A DNA stretch of 64,000 bases, taken from Lingula anatina (lineage: Eukaryota > Brachiopoda > Lingulata > Lingulida > Lingulidae). Shown here one piece after another: positions 34,401-45,800 of this stretch. The number at the start of each line of letters is the position of its first letter. Position 1 is the first letter of the stretch. The stretch covers positions 442,061 through 506,060 of the forward strand of contig NW_019775724.1 of assembly GCF_001039355.2 (NCBI RefSeq), read 5' to 3'. A program made the translations under genes and the position numbers. The notes beneath the pieces are model-generated. The model was given only the letters and a program-made list of their open reading frames with translations, ran no database searches and was not told the DNA's origin.

Positions 34401-37400
34401 AAAATTGAATGAATTTGATTTATTCTGCACACATTCATGCATTGAGGGTTTTCTTTCGTCTTGTCACTTTTACACTGTGTATCAAAATAATTTGAACTTA
34501 TAATCAAGACATTCTACAGTCTCTTTTATCGTCAACAGCAAACATTTCATTTCAAAAGCAAATATGAATCAATAATATTGTTAATTCGTTATAACACGCA
34601 AAGAAACTTTTTTAAATATTATTCTGTCATTTTTATTCTAGGGGTTCTTGGAAATGTGTGCAGGACTCGGTTACGTCTTGGGTCCATTGGTCGGTGGCGG
34701 CCTCTATCAGCTAGGAGGGTTATGCCTGCCATTCTTCGTGTCGGGGCCGCTGATGATCGTCACAGCAGCTGTGTCATTTTTTACTTTACCAATTGAGATA
34801 GAGGAGCAAGGTTATTTGTTAGAGTTTACTAACTTGGCTGGGAAGAAATTGAATTTTCTGGTTGTTAGACTAGGTTCTGCCTGTTTATTCATCAAATTAC
34901 GACCACGTACTTGCAGTAATTAGGTGCACCATGCACATTAAAGAAAACAAAAGATCTGAAAGAATGCATAAGATAAATTATTCTATATATTGTCATGATC
35001 CAAGCAAAACCCACTGATCATGGCATGAAGGGGAACTAATCAACATAGTGGAAGTTAAAAGGATGTTAGAAGAAAAAAAGGGGGGGGAAGGAGAAAGAAA
35101 CTACTTGACAACCTTACAGAATACATGTAGACGACTTTAAAGCCTCCAGAGCTAAGGTCGAGAAATATGAAGGAAGATAGACCGTCACTTCGCCAGTATG
35201 TATGGAGATAAATAGGGCCTACTGTGCACGCAAAGAATAACCTGTTAGTGTTACATCATACTTCCCACTTCCATTACCTCCTTGAAGTCTGAAATTTAAT
35301 TTCATCTCAGTTGTTGGCCTTTTTTATTTACAGATATACCAAGAGACTACGGACAGCTAATTAAAATAGCAAAGATACCGGTCATACATCTAGAACAAGT
35401 AGCCGTTTGGGTAGGATATATTGGCTGTAGTGCTTTAAGTCCCACTCTAGGAGGTCATTTACAGAATGTAAGATATCTGACTACAAGTGCACTGTCATTC
35501 TAATGCTAGTGAAAAGATGCTTTATAATTACGTTATTGTGAAACGTATAGGTAACTAAAAAGTAACGAACATGTTTTCTGCTTTTGAATCAATTTCCAAT
35601 ATGTCTTTTTGTATTTTTTATATTTCATTCTTTTTTTAATGTGTCTTTCCTTTTTCAGTTTTTTTTTATTACTGTCGTGTTTACAGGTAGATTCCTCTGT
35701 TCAAGGCAACCATATCATGATCGGTTTGGCGTTTTCTCTGAATGGGGCCTTTTACATATGTTCGGTACTATTGTTTGGTTTCATAACAGACAAATACGTA
35801 AGCTGTTTTTCTTTTTAGTTTTTATTTTAAAATTCTCTTTATTATTTTATTAAAATCATTAACTCTTTTTTGTTATATGTTTCGTTTGGTCTAAAGTCGC
35901 ATAATAGCAACTAAATTTAATACCTCACCTGGTGAAAGTTTCACAGCAAAACTGTAGCATAGAAATAAGTATAAACTTCCAAAGATATATTAAATAAATG
36001 TCCTGTTTTTCTTATAGAATCGGTGTAAGGTAATAATAATCTTGGGACTCATCGTCATGGCCGTAGCCTTAACTCTCATTGGACCCTGGGCACCCTTCAC
36101 TCACCTATTCCCAAACGGCAAGGGGTAGGTACCAATGCCATAAATTCAGAACCATGAAGACATTTCTTTAAGATATAATGTTGCTGTGCTAAATGTTGCA
36201 ATGTTGTAATCGATGATTATATTTCGAAAAACAGGAATAAAAAACACTGTTGTTCATACCTGTCACAACTAATGAAGTTTATGGATTCAGTCGCAAACGT
36301 CTACATGTAAGGGCTCTGTTATCTTTGCATATACAAAAGCTGAAAAACATACAAAAGAAGCACAAAGAAACACAAAACACCAGCAGTCTAGAGATAAGTT
36401 CAATCATTTGTTAAATATGGTCTTCAGGAAAACAACGCATTCGCATATGGCCATCTCATGAGTAGAGTAGGAACGTAGATTCAGCTAGGAAGACCAGATG
36501 CTCTCAGTGCACGTCTCTTAGGTTTCTGTTTTGAGTTTGCGAAGCCGTGGTTTATGCTATATGGTTACGTGTTCACATAGGTGTCTTGGCCATTATTCGT
36601 GGCATATTGCCATGTTGGACCTATTTCCCGTTCAAAGTTTGGCGGGATAGGCCTATCAAACGATGAGCCCATGACAGTGGAAATTTTCGTGTGGGTTCTT
36701 CTGGCAATGTTCATGATAACGCGAACAGAACCTGACGTCAAATTGTGTCAAACTGTGAATCTGTCAGAAGCTACACTGCGGGTCGAAGCTCTTCTCGGGG
36801 TAAAAACTAGTCTCATAATATGTGGCCTTGAAACCCAAAGCTCTCTGGCAATGTTGGGTTCCCTGAAGCCCAGTGCATTGAATGCAGTTATTTGGTACTA
36901 CAAACAACGCGAGTTGTCTTGGTATGGCTTTAGTAATAGTTTGGTGGAGCGCTAGGTCAGATCTCATCTTCAGAAACACCCCTTTTATAACCAAACTTCG
37001 TGGCAGCCACAGTTCATATGTGCTCATATTTGACCCAGATAATGCAAAATGGTCATTGGTTTCTGTGGGAAATAAAAAAAAAAAACAAAAAAGCAACTTA
37101 TGCGTGGCTTTTAAAATCTATCACATCAGTTAAAAACAAATTATAAAGGTTTGACAACCAATTTCAGCAAGTTACATCTTGATAAAAATAGATTCCCTCC
37201 CTCCCCCCCCTCCCTCCCCCATGTCCCGAGGAGGCTATGTCTCGCCCTAAAATATTTAAGATCAGCTATAAACTTATCTGTATGTGTGCAGTAATATTGT
37301 ACATTTTGGATTTCAGAGCATCATGGGGAGTTTACTTGGGGCAATGTTTAAATGGAGTTGGAAACGCCTGTATCAATGTGGCTGTCTTGGCGGATTGTAT

Positions 37401-37412
37401 AAAGGAAGCCGT
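31494..37412 (+). CDS. SLC18B1-like: Gene D: SLC18B1-like MFS transporter, exons 1-9 (3' end missing)
   Basis: Exons: 31494-31607 (start uncertain), 33387-33482, 33736-33809, 34165-34312, 34642-34810, 35334-35467, 35687-35797, 36018-36124, 37317-37412. All join in frame without stops. The codon aligned with the start of gene C is GTG (31446-31448), so the first in-frame ATG is 31494, just before LLNLSSRQKSTLINGAIAN; this would trim the charged N-terminus. Motifs: ISRIGTRRC in loop 2-3, LGPLVGGGLYQLGG, DIPRDYGQLIKIAKIP, FGFITDKY, GACINVAVLADC-like helix 9-10. Unusual residues include FSCSLFIGSQ and EMCAGLGY. Donors of exons 2 and 5 are weak (GTTGCT, GTTATT). Exons 10-12 are absent because the sequence passes at 39622 into the intron 1 of E. 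D may be decaying or incomplete. Confidence 0.8.
31675..32690. other. Extra 1 kb in intron 1 of gene D
   Basis: Gene C lacks most of this stretch: its intron goes from CTCATCTGATCAGATG directly to ATCAGTATATCG. The insertion carries the repeat at 32110-32345, but shows no transposase or clear inverted ends. Confidence 0.45.
32110..32345 (+). repeat. Dispersed repeat ending in a GGACGCAC minisatellite
   Basis: A block (AAGTGCCCATGCACC, GGGTCTACCAATTCCCAAAG, TAGTCTAGGAGGAGATAGC, ACTAACACACAGACGCACGG) leads into about seven copies of an 8-bp unit GGACGCAC/ATG to 32340. The layout is like short retroelements that end in a simple repeat, but no A/B boxes could be confirmed. Confidence 0.45.
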
Positions 37413-37560
37413 GTAAGTTACGTGCAATTAGAATTAGCTTATATCAATGTAGCTGCCATGGCGGATTTTATGGCGGACGTCGAAAAGTTGGAAGACTTGT
37501 GAGGGTCTTGTGCCCCATTCCTCTCTGTTGAGTATTATTAGAAAAATATTGTTTTGTAAT
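37413..37560 (+). repeat. Intronic repeat of the exon 9 end (gene D)
   Basis: The block TCAATGTAGCTGCCATGGCGGATTTTATGG (from about 37444), followed by GACGTCGAAAAGTTGG, repeats the end of exon 9. A further copy (TGTAGCCGTCATGGCGGATT, 38971 onward) lies on the other side of the Tc1 insertion, so the Tc1 landed within this repeat run. Confidence 0.65.
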
Positions 37561-37582
37561 CGTAGGCCGTGCCAGTTATGTA

Positions 37583-38940
37583 CACACACTGGACATTAGA
37601 AGTGTAAAGTAATAAAAGTAGGCAGATCTTGGGTAGTTATAATGCCTGGTCTACTTATGATGTGACTAATGAGTATAAAACCGCTATACCATGGAATTGT
37701 ATTGTTGGTCTTGTACATGTACAGCAAATGTTATTCCTGTCTTCCTCCAATATGGCAAGACACAGGCAATTATCTTACGGTTATAGGTGCAAGGCGAAAT
37801 ATAAGCAATGTCAGAATATCGATACAATTGAATTGTTCAGTCAGAACCGTGCAAAGGGTCTGGTCTCGGTATAGAAACCCTGGATCAAAAGACAAATTGT
37901 CTCTGATGGGTCGTCCAAGAAAAACTACTGGTCGTGAAGACCGACGACTGATTTTGATGTCCAGGTTGTCAAAGTTCGACACTGCTTGTCAGCTGACAAC
38001 ACAGTGGAACAATTTCACACGTAAGAATGTGCCTGTGAAAATTGCTAGGCGTCGGTTACATGCTCATATTGTGTACAGCAGGGTAGCAAGACTGAAACCT
38101 CTTATATCGTTACAAAACAGGCAACGTAGAGTGAACTAGGGTCAACAGGATCTGGAACTGGACAGTCCATGACAATTGGTCCTATATTTTTTTTTTCTGA
38201 TGAGTGTTGCTTTGGTCTGACCTCTGATGACAGACTGGTACGATGCTGGCAAACTGCTGGTAAAGCATTTGAACCACATGCACTGAATTTTCGAACCCGG
38301 AGCAGCATATTCATCATGGTGTGGGGCTGCATCAGCATCCATGGCGTGGGCGAATTGATAGTGGTTGATGGAAACATGAATCACTAGAAATATATCGATG
38401 TTTTGGAGTCAGGCTTGCTACCATCTATTACTAACATGTTTGGTGTCAGGAATTATCCATTTGTTCACCAGGATGACAATGCTCCTTGTCACAGGCCCAG
38501 AGCAGTTGATGATTGGTTTGACCAACAGGACATTCGCAGGGTGATGTGGCCTGCCCAGAGTCCGGATGCAAACATAATAGAAAATGTGTGGAATGATATT
38601 TCAAAATTTTGACAAATGCCCGTCTATCCAGCAGAGAAACTCTGTTATATTCAGTGTTTCATGCTTGGGCCAGCATAAGCCCTGAACGCATCAGACAATT
38701 ATATGAATCCTTGCCTCTTAGACTGGCACCTATTATTAGGTCACGTGGCAATGCCACTAAGTACTAATTTTGGACTTGAAACTGCATATTGTGGTAGAAT
38801 GTATATTTTGTTCTCATTTTGTGATTTTTTGTGAAATTTGATGACTGTAAAATGATACCAGGAGCATATCATTCCACAGTCATCTATCTCCCCCATAGTA
38901 TTGGTTCAGTAGAGGTGACACTTCTATTGTCCAGTGTGTG
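37583..38940 (+). mobile_element. Tc1-like DNA transposon, copy 1
   Basis: 1,358 bp flanked by TA (37581-37582 and 38941-38942). Terminal inverted repeats start CACACACTGGACATTAGAAG and end with the matching inverse (one mismatch). The equivalent place in gene C (25695-25698, GTTATGTAGAATTATAA) lacks it and shows a single TA, which confirms a precise insertion. It carries a broken DD34E transposase. Confidence 0.92.
37752..38767 (+). pseudogene. Tc1-like transposase (DD34E), inactivated
   Basis: Begins at ATG 37752 (MARHRQLS), then moves by frameshift into a helix-turn-helix region (NCSVRTVQRVWSRYRN) and the GRPRKTT linker of Tc1 proteins. A stop replaces the Trp usually seen after QRRVN (38139). 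The catalytic motifs are present: Asp in SDECCF, Asp in HQDDNAPCH, and Glu in PDANIIENVW. There are exactly 34 residues between the last two, the Tc1 DD34E spacing. Further stops follow GNMNH and SKF. The reading frame ends near RSRGNATKY. It cannot make an active protein. Confidence 0.85.
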
Positions 38941-39621
38941 TAGTAGTATAATCCCCTTTTTCGAAGTTCTGTAGCCGTCATGGCGGATTGTGAAAGAAAA
39001 TCATGGAAGTGGTAAGATTGGTTACTGGGCCTTATATTCTGTTTCCCACTCTTTAACATGATTAGTAAAAATATTCAGCATTCATTCAGAAGGATGAGAA
39101 AATTTCTCTACACCATTACTAAACTGGCTTATTTTTACTTTTTTTTTCATTTCAATTAATAAAATCAAAAAAAAAAATCAACTCTGCTTCAGATTTAAAG
39201 ATATGCTATAATATTAGAATTAATCGGTTATTAAATTTCTTTTCTAGTTAGATGAGTATGGTTTGACGTATTGTTGCGTGCGCCAATACAGTTCTCACGT
39301 CTCGCTGTGTTAGTGGAGCATGTTTCACCCCATCTTTGTCTTATTTGATATTATACTGTTGTCACGTTTCATTGTGATAGTTGAGATTCTAAACTCATTA
39401 ACAAACATTCATTTAGCAGGGCGCAAAACTTTCACATGATAGCAAGACTGAGTAACTCATTCCTTTTTGATATGAAAAAATAACAAAATTATAAAAGGAT
39501 TTATTATATATCACGTTCTTATTTTGTTAGTTGAGCATTTTTGATACATTGTTGTGTGCGCCATGAGACTTATCATTGATTAGGTTCGTATACTCGATCT
39601 TGCTTTATTTTATTGTCATAG
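38941..39621. other. Remainder of intron 9 of gene D
   Basis: Intron sequence shared with C and E (for example TGACGTATTGTTGCG and CATTTCATTGTG blocks). The exon 10 sequence expected just beyond, as in C and E, is not reached because of the N at 39622. Confidence 0.5.
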
Positions 39622-39622
39622 N
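39622..39622. other. Single N joining D intron 9 to E intron 1
   Basis: Left of the N is the tail of intron 9 (TATTTTATTGTCATAG; in E it continues TTGAAATAATTTAAAC and reaches exon 10). Right of it is intron 1 sequence (ACATATTGTGTATTAACCCG), as found in gene F at 49589. Two different gene parts have been joined. Confidence 0.85.
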
Positions 39623-39665
39623 ACAAAACCATGCCTAAAAACATATTGTGTATTAACCCGACAGC

Positions 39666-39704
<39 letters not shown>

Positions 39705-39840
39705 TGTATTATAAAAGTTGATTTGTTTTCAGTTTCGTGGTCAGTTAACGATCCACGACGAGGTTAAGACGACCAGCACGCCACGAACACTAGCATTATC
39801 TATTACGTCAGGTTCTTTGTTCTTTGTATTTTTTCCTCAG

Positions 39841-42800
39841 GCAATGAAAAAGGGCGTGTCTCTAACTGGAGCAGGGGCAATCCTTGGGTGTTACGAGGTG
39901 GCCTTGTTCTGCTGTTCCCTTACTATTGGTTCACAGGTACTGTTGGCTTGTTGCTTACTGCTCAGTAATGATCTTTTTTCTAGATTTTAATGATATTTAT
40001 AATTAAAATGTATTCCACCTAGGCATGACCTTCAATAAACTTGTTTCTAAAAACCTAAGCCAGCGTTTATAAATAATAAGACGGATCTTGTTTAACAACT
40101 GGGAATATTGAAAATTTCAAGCTATTCACATTTTGTTTTAGTTATCTCGCGTAGGAGCGAGACGCTGTTTCTACACCGGGGCGCTTGTAACAGGTGTTAG
40201 TTCACTAGCTTTTGGGTACGTAAGCTATGGTCGACATTGGGCCTTTTGTCGCTTCTATGAATTTCAAACGTTTGATTATATACATACAATGTGCGTTAAA
40301 ATTTAACATAGCGAAAAAACATTTTAGCACCCCCCCCCTCTTTTAAGGTATGCCCTATCCAAAAATGTGCAAAGCGTGACCAAAGTGTCGACCAGAATGG
40401 CCATTTCAACATTTTTTTTTTTTTTTTTTTTGCATTATCACAGAACAGAAAAATCTTCAAATAATATATAAATGACTCAAATAGATAGAATTCAAAAGCA
40501 GTTTATTTTCTTTCTTGGAAAGAGGGGGTTGTCGGGGGGGGGGGTTGACCGGGGAAGTTTCATAATTGACCATTCTTCAAACAATTATACATAAATAAGG
40601 CCAAATGTGCTATTTAAAATGCACATTAAAGAAAACAATACATAAGAGAAAACTTACATATAAAATATGTTTTAGTTTTTTAGATGCCTGTCCTCCCGGT
40701 GACACTTTTCTTGCCCTTGCTATATCAATACGTGTCCTAGAGTCAATAGGTGCTTCCATGTCTTTCACGTCCAACTTTGCCCTAGCAACGAGGGAGTTTA
40801 GAGACAACACAGCAACAGCATATGTAAGTTGACAGCTACCATTAACTCATTGATGCGGGTTCGAAATACTTAAAGCCATTGTTAGAAATAAATTTATTAG
40901 GTATTCCTATAAGTTGTCCTTAAAGTTGTATGGATTATATAAATTTTTCAGGTAAGCATGCATTAAGTTTGTTTTTCAGTCGTGTGTTTCATCTTTGTAC
41001 TACTTGATGGTATTAATATCATAATAATATCGTATCAATATTTTATGTCATTGCCAAAGCATTTGACATTGTCTTATATACAAAGATGGCTTTTCGTCTA
41101 CAGCACATATTTTTGAAAAAGCGAATATTAATCAATGAAATTATACTTTCATTGTAGCATGCAAAAACAGGTAATTAAAACATTCTGTCTTTATTTGCTT
41201 CATTATTTCTTGTAAAAAAAGCGGTTTGATTCAATTAAATATTTCTTTCAAAATTCTACTCTAGGGGTTCTTGGAAACGTTTGCAGGACTTGGTCACGTC
41301 TTGGGCCCCTTGATCGGTGGCGGCCTCTATCAACTGGGAGGGTTTAGACTGCCGTTCTTCGTGTCGGGTCCACTGACGATCATCACAGCAACTGTAGCAT
41401 TTTTTACCTTACCAACCGAGAAAGAAGAGCAAGGTAACTTGTTACAGTTAGTATTTGCTAAGTTGCCTGATGAGTTATTGTAACTTTTGCCTCTTTGACA
41501 AGATAGCGCCAGTTCTTAATCCAAATAAGGGTCAAATATGTACCTGAGCCTTGAATAAAACAAATGGCCAAGTTCCGAAAGTAGGTAATTTATGTTTATT
41601 CATCAAATTACGACCACGTAATTGCAGTAATCATGTGTACCATGCACATTAAAGAAAACAAAAGATCTGAAAGAATGCATAAGATAAATTAATTATTCTA
41701 TATATTGTCATGATGCAAGCAAAACCCACTGATCATGGCATTAATGGGAACTAATCAACATAGTGGAAGTTAAAAGGATGTTAGAAGAAAAAGGGTGAAA
41801 AGAGAAAGAAAATACTTTACAACGTAACTTACAGAATACATGCAGGCGACTTTAAAGCCTCCAGAGCTAAGGAGATTCGTCGAGAAATATGAAGGAAGAT
41901 GGTGGATCAGAATCACCGTCACTTCGCCAGAATATGTATGGAGATATATACTGTGCACGCAAAGAATAACCTGTTAGTGTTACATCATACTTCCCACGTC
42001 CATTACCTCCTTGAAGTCTGAAATTTAATTTCATATCAGTTGTTCGCCTTTTTTTATTCACAGATATACCAAGAGACTACGGACAGCTAATTAAAATAGC
42101 AAAGATACCGGCCATACATCTAGAACAAGTAGCCGTTTGGGTAGGATATGTTGGCTGGAGTGCTTTAAGTCCCACTCTAGGAGGTCATTTACAGAATGTA
42201 AGATATCTGACTAGAAGTGCACTGTCATTCTAATGCTAGTGAAAAGATACTTTATAATTACGTTATTGTGAAACGTAGGTAACTAAAAAGTAACGAACAT
42301 GTTTTCTGCTTTTAAATCAATTTCCAATATGTCGTTTAGCATTTTTTTATATTTCATTCTTTTTTTAATATTTCTTTCCTTTTTCAGTTTTTTTTTTTAT
42401 TACTGTCGTGTTTACAGGTAGATTCCTCTGTTCAAGGCAACCATATCATGATCGGTTTGGCGTTTTCTCTGACTGGAACCTTTTACACGTGCTCGGTACT
42501 ATTGTTTGGTTTCATAACAGACAAATACGTAAGCTGTTTTTCTTTTTAGTTTTTATTTTAAAATTCTCTTTATTATTTTATGAAAATCATTATTTTTCCT
42601 CTTTTTTGTAATATTTTTCGTTTGGTCTAAAGTCGCATAATAGCAACTAAATTTAATACCTCACCTGGTGAAAGTTTCACAGCAAAACTGTAGTTCCAAA
42701 GCATACAAATGAGTATAAACTTCCAAAGATATATTAAATAAATGTCCTGTTTTTCTTATAGAATCAGTGTAAGGTAATAATAATCTTGGGACTCATCGTC

Positions 42801-45800
42801 ATGGCCGTAGCCTTAACTCTCATTGGACCCTGGGCACCCTTCACTCACCTATTCCCAAACGGCAAGGGGTAGGTACCAATGCCATAACTTAAGAACCATG
42901 AAGACATTTCTTTAAGATATGCTGTTGCTGTGCTAAATGTTGCAATGTAGTAATCGATGACTCTATTTCGAAAAACAGGAATAAAATACACTGTTGTTCA
43001 TACCTGTCACAACTATTGAAGTTTATGGATTCAGTCGCAAACGTCTACATGTAAGGGCTCTGTTATCTTTGCATATACAAAAGCTGAAAAACATACAAAA
43101 GAAGCACAAAGAAACACAAAACACCAGCAGTCTAGAGATAAGTTCAATCATTTGTTAAATATGGTCTTCAGAAAAACAACGCATTCGCATATGGCCATCT
43201 CAAGGGTAGAGTAGGAACGTAGATTCAGCTAGGAAGACCAGATGCTCTCAGTGCACGTCTCTTAGGTTTCTGTTTTGAGTTTGCGTAGCCGTGGTTAATG
43301 CTATATGGTAACGTGTTCACATAGGTGTCTTAGCCATTATTCGTGGCATATTGCCATGTTGGACCTATTTCCCGTTCAAAGTTTGGCGGGATAGGCCTAT
43401 CAAACGATGAGCCCATGACAGTGGAAATTTTCGTGTGGGTTCTTCTGGCAATGTTCATGATAACGCGAACAGAACCTGACGTCAAATTGTGTCAAACTGT
43501 GAATCTGTCAGAAGCTACACTGCGGGTCGGAGCTCTTCTCGGGGTAGAAACTAGTCTGATAATATGTGGCCTTGAAACCCAAAGCTCTCTGGCAATGTTT
43601 GGTTCCCTGAAGCCCAGTTCATTGAATGCAGTTATTTGGTACTACAAACAACGCGAGTTGTCTTGGTATGGCTTTGGTAATAGTTTGGTGGAGCGCTAGG
43701 TCAGATCTCATCTTCAGAAACACCCCTTTTATAACCAAACTTCGTGGCAGCCACAGTTCATATGTGCTCATTTTTGACCCAGATAATGCAAAATGGTCAT
43801 TGGTTTCTGTGGGAAATAAAAAAAAAACAAAAAAAGCAACTTATGCGTGGCTTTTAAAATCTATCACATCAGTTAAAAACAAATTATAAAGGTTTGACAA
43901 CCAATTTCAGCAAGTTACATCTTGATAAAAATAGATTCCCTCCCTCCCCCATGTCGCGAGGAGGCTATGTCTCGCCCTAAAATATTTAAGATCAGCTATA
44001 AACTTATCTGTATGTGTGCAGTAATATTGTACATTTTGGATTTCAGAGCATCATGGGGAGTTTACTTGGGGCAATGTTTAAATGGAGTTGGAAACGCCTG
44101 TATCAATGTGGCTGTCTTGGCGGATTGTATAAAGGAAGCCGTGTAAGTTACGTACAATTAGAATTAGCTTATATGAATGTAGCTGCCATGGCGGATTTTA
44201 TGGCGGACGTCGAAAAGTTGGAAGACTTGTGAGGGTCTTGTGCCCCATTCCTCTCTGTTGAGTATTATTAGAAAGATATTGTTTTGTAATCGTAGGCCGT
44301 GCCAGTTATGTACACACACTGTACATTAGAAGTGTAAAGTAATAAAAGTAGGCAGATCTTGGGTAGTTATAATGCCTGGTCTACTTATAATGTGACTAAT
44401 GAGTATAAAACCGCTATACCATGGAATTGTATTGTTGGTCTTGTACATGTACAGCAAATGTTATTCCTATCTTCCTCCAATATGGCAAGACACAGGCAAT
44501 TATCTTACGGTTATAGGTGCAAGGCGAAATATAAGCAATGTCAGAATATCGATACAATTGAATTGTTCAGTCAGAACCGTGCAGAGGGTCTGGTCTCGGT
44601 ATAGAAACCCTGGATCAAAAGACAAAGTGTCTCTGATGGGTCGTCCTAGAAAAACTACTGGTCGTAAAGACCGACGACTGATTTTGATGTCCAGGTTGTC
44701 AAAGTTCGACACTGCTTGTCAGCTGACAACACAGTGGAACAATTTCACACGTAAGAATGTGCCTGTGAAAATTGCTAGGCGTCGGTTACATGCTCATATT
44801 GTGTACAGCAGGGTAGCAAGACGGAAACCTCTTATATCGTTACAAAACAGGCAACGTAGAGTGAACTAGGGTCAACAGGATTTGGAACTGGACAGTCCAT
44901 GACAATTGGTCCTATATTTTTTTTTTTCTGATGAGTGTCGCTTTGGTCTGACCTCTGATGACAGACGGGTACGATGCTGGCGAACTGCTGGTAAAGCATT
45001 TGAACCACATGCACTGAATTTTCGAACCCGGAGCAGCATATTCATCACGGTGTGGGGCTGCATCAGCATCCATGGCGTGGGCGAATTGATAGTGGTTGAT
45101 GGAAACATGAATCACTAGAAATATATCGATGTTTTGGAGTCAGGCTTGCTACCATCTATTACTAACATGTTTGGTGTCAGGAATTATCCATTTGTTCACC
45201 AGGATGACAATGCTCCTTGTCACAGGCCCAGAGCAGTTGATGATTGGTTTGACCAACAGGACATTCGCAGGGTGATGTGGCCTGCCCAGAGTCCGGATGC
45301 AAATATAATAGAAAATGTGTGGAATGATATGTCAAAATTTTGACAAATGCCCGTCTATCCAGCAGAGAAACTCTGTTATATTCAGTGTTTCATGCTTGGG
45401 CCAGCATAAGCCCTGAACGCATCAGACAATTATATGAAACCTTGCCTCGTAGACTGGCACCTATTATTAGGTCACGTGGCAATGCCACTAAGTACTAATT
45501 TTGGACTTGAAACTGCATATTTTGGTAGAATGTATATTTTGTTCTCATTTTGTGATTTTTTGTGAAATTTGATGTTAATAAAATGATACCAGGAGCATAT
45601 CATTCCACAGTCATCTATCTCCCCCATAGTATTGGTTCAGTAGAGGTGACAATTCTATTGTCCAGTGTGTGTAGTATTATAATCCACTTTTTTGAAGTTC
45701 TGTAGCCGTCATGGCGGATTGTGAAAGAAAATCATGGAAGTGGTAAGATTAGTTACTGGGCCTTATATTCTGTTTCCCACTCTTTAACATGATTAGTAAA

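Larger units (their letters stand above)
34884..39621 (+). repeat. Large near-identical duplication, copy in gene D
   Basis: From TGTTTATTCATCAAATTACG in intron 5 onward, D matches E at 41594 to about 46360 with only occasional differences, including the same Tc1 element. Before this point introns and exons of D and E are clearly different. The right end coincides with the N at 39622. Confidence 0.85.

Noticed and set aside
36581-36955. Open frame of about 120 codons inside intron 8, also in E (43343-43699) and C (24792-25280)
   Set aside because: It is kept open in three paralogues, but C and E differ by about 24 replacement and 6 silent changes along it, as expected without selection on the protein. 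The opposite strand is open as well, no protein family is recognised, and the C and D/E frames end differently.
38169-38612. Possible active transposase from the DDE-containing frames
   Set aside because: The catalytic blocks are separated by stops and frameshifts in both copies, so the element is inactive.
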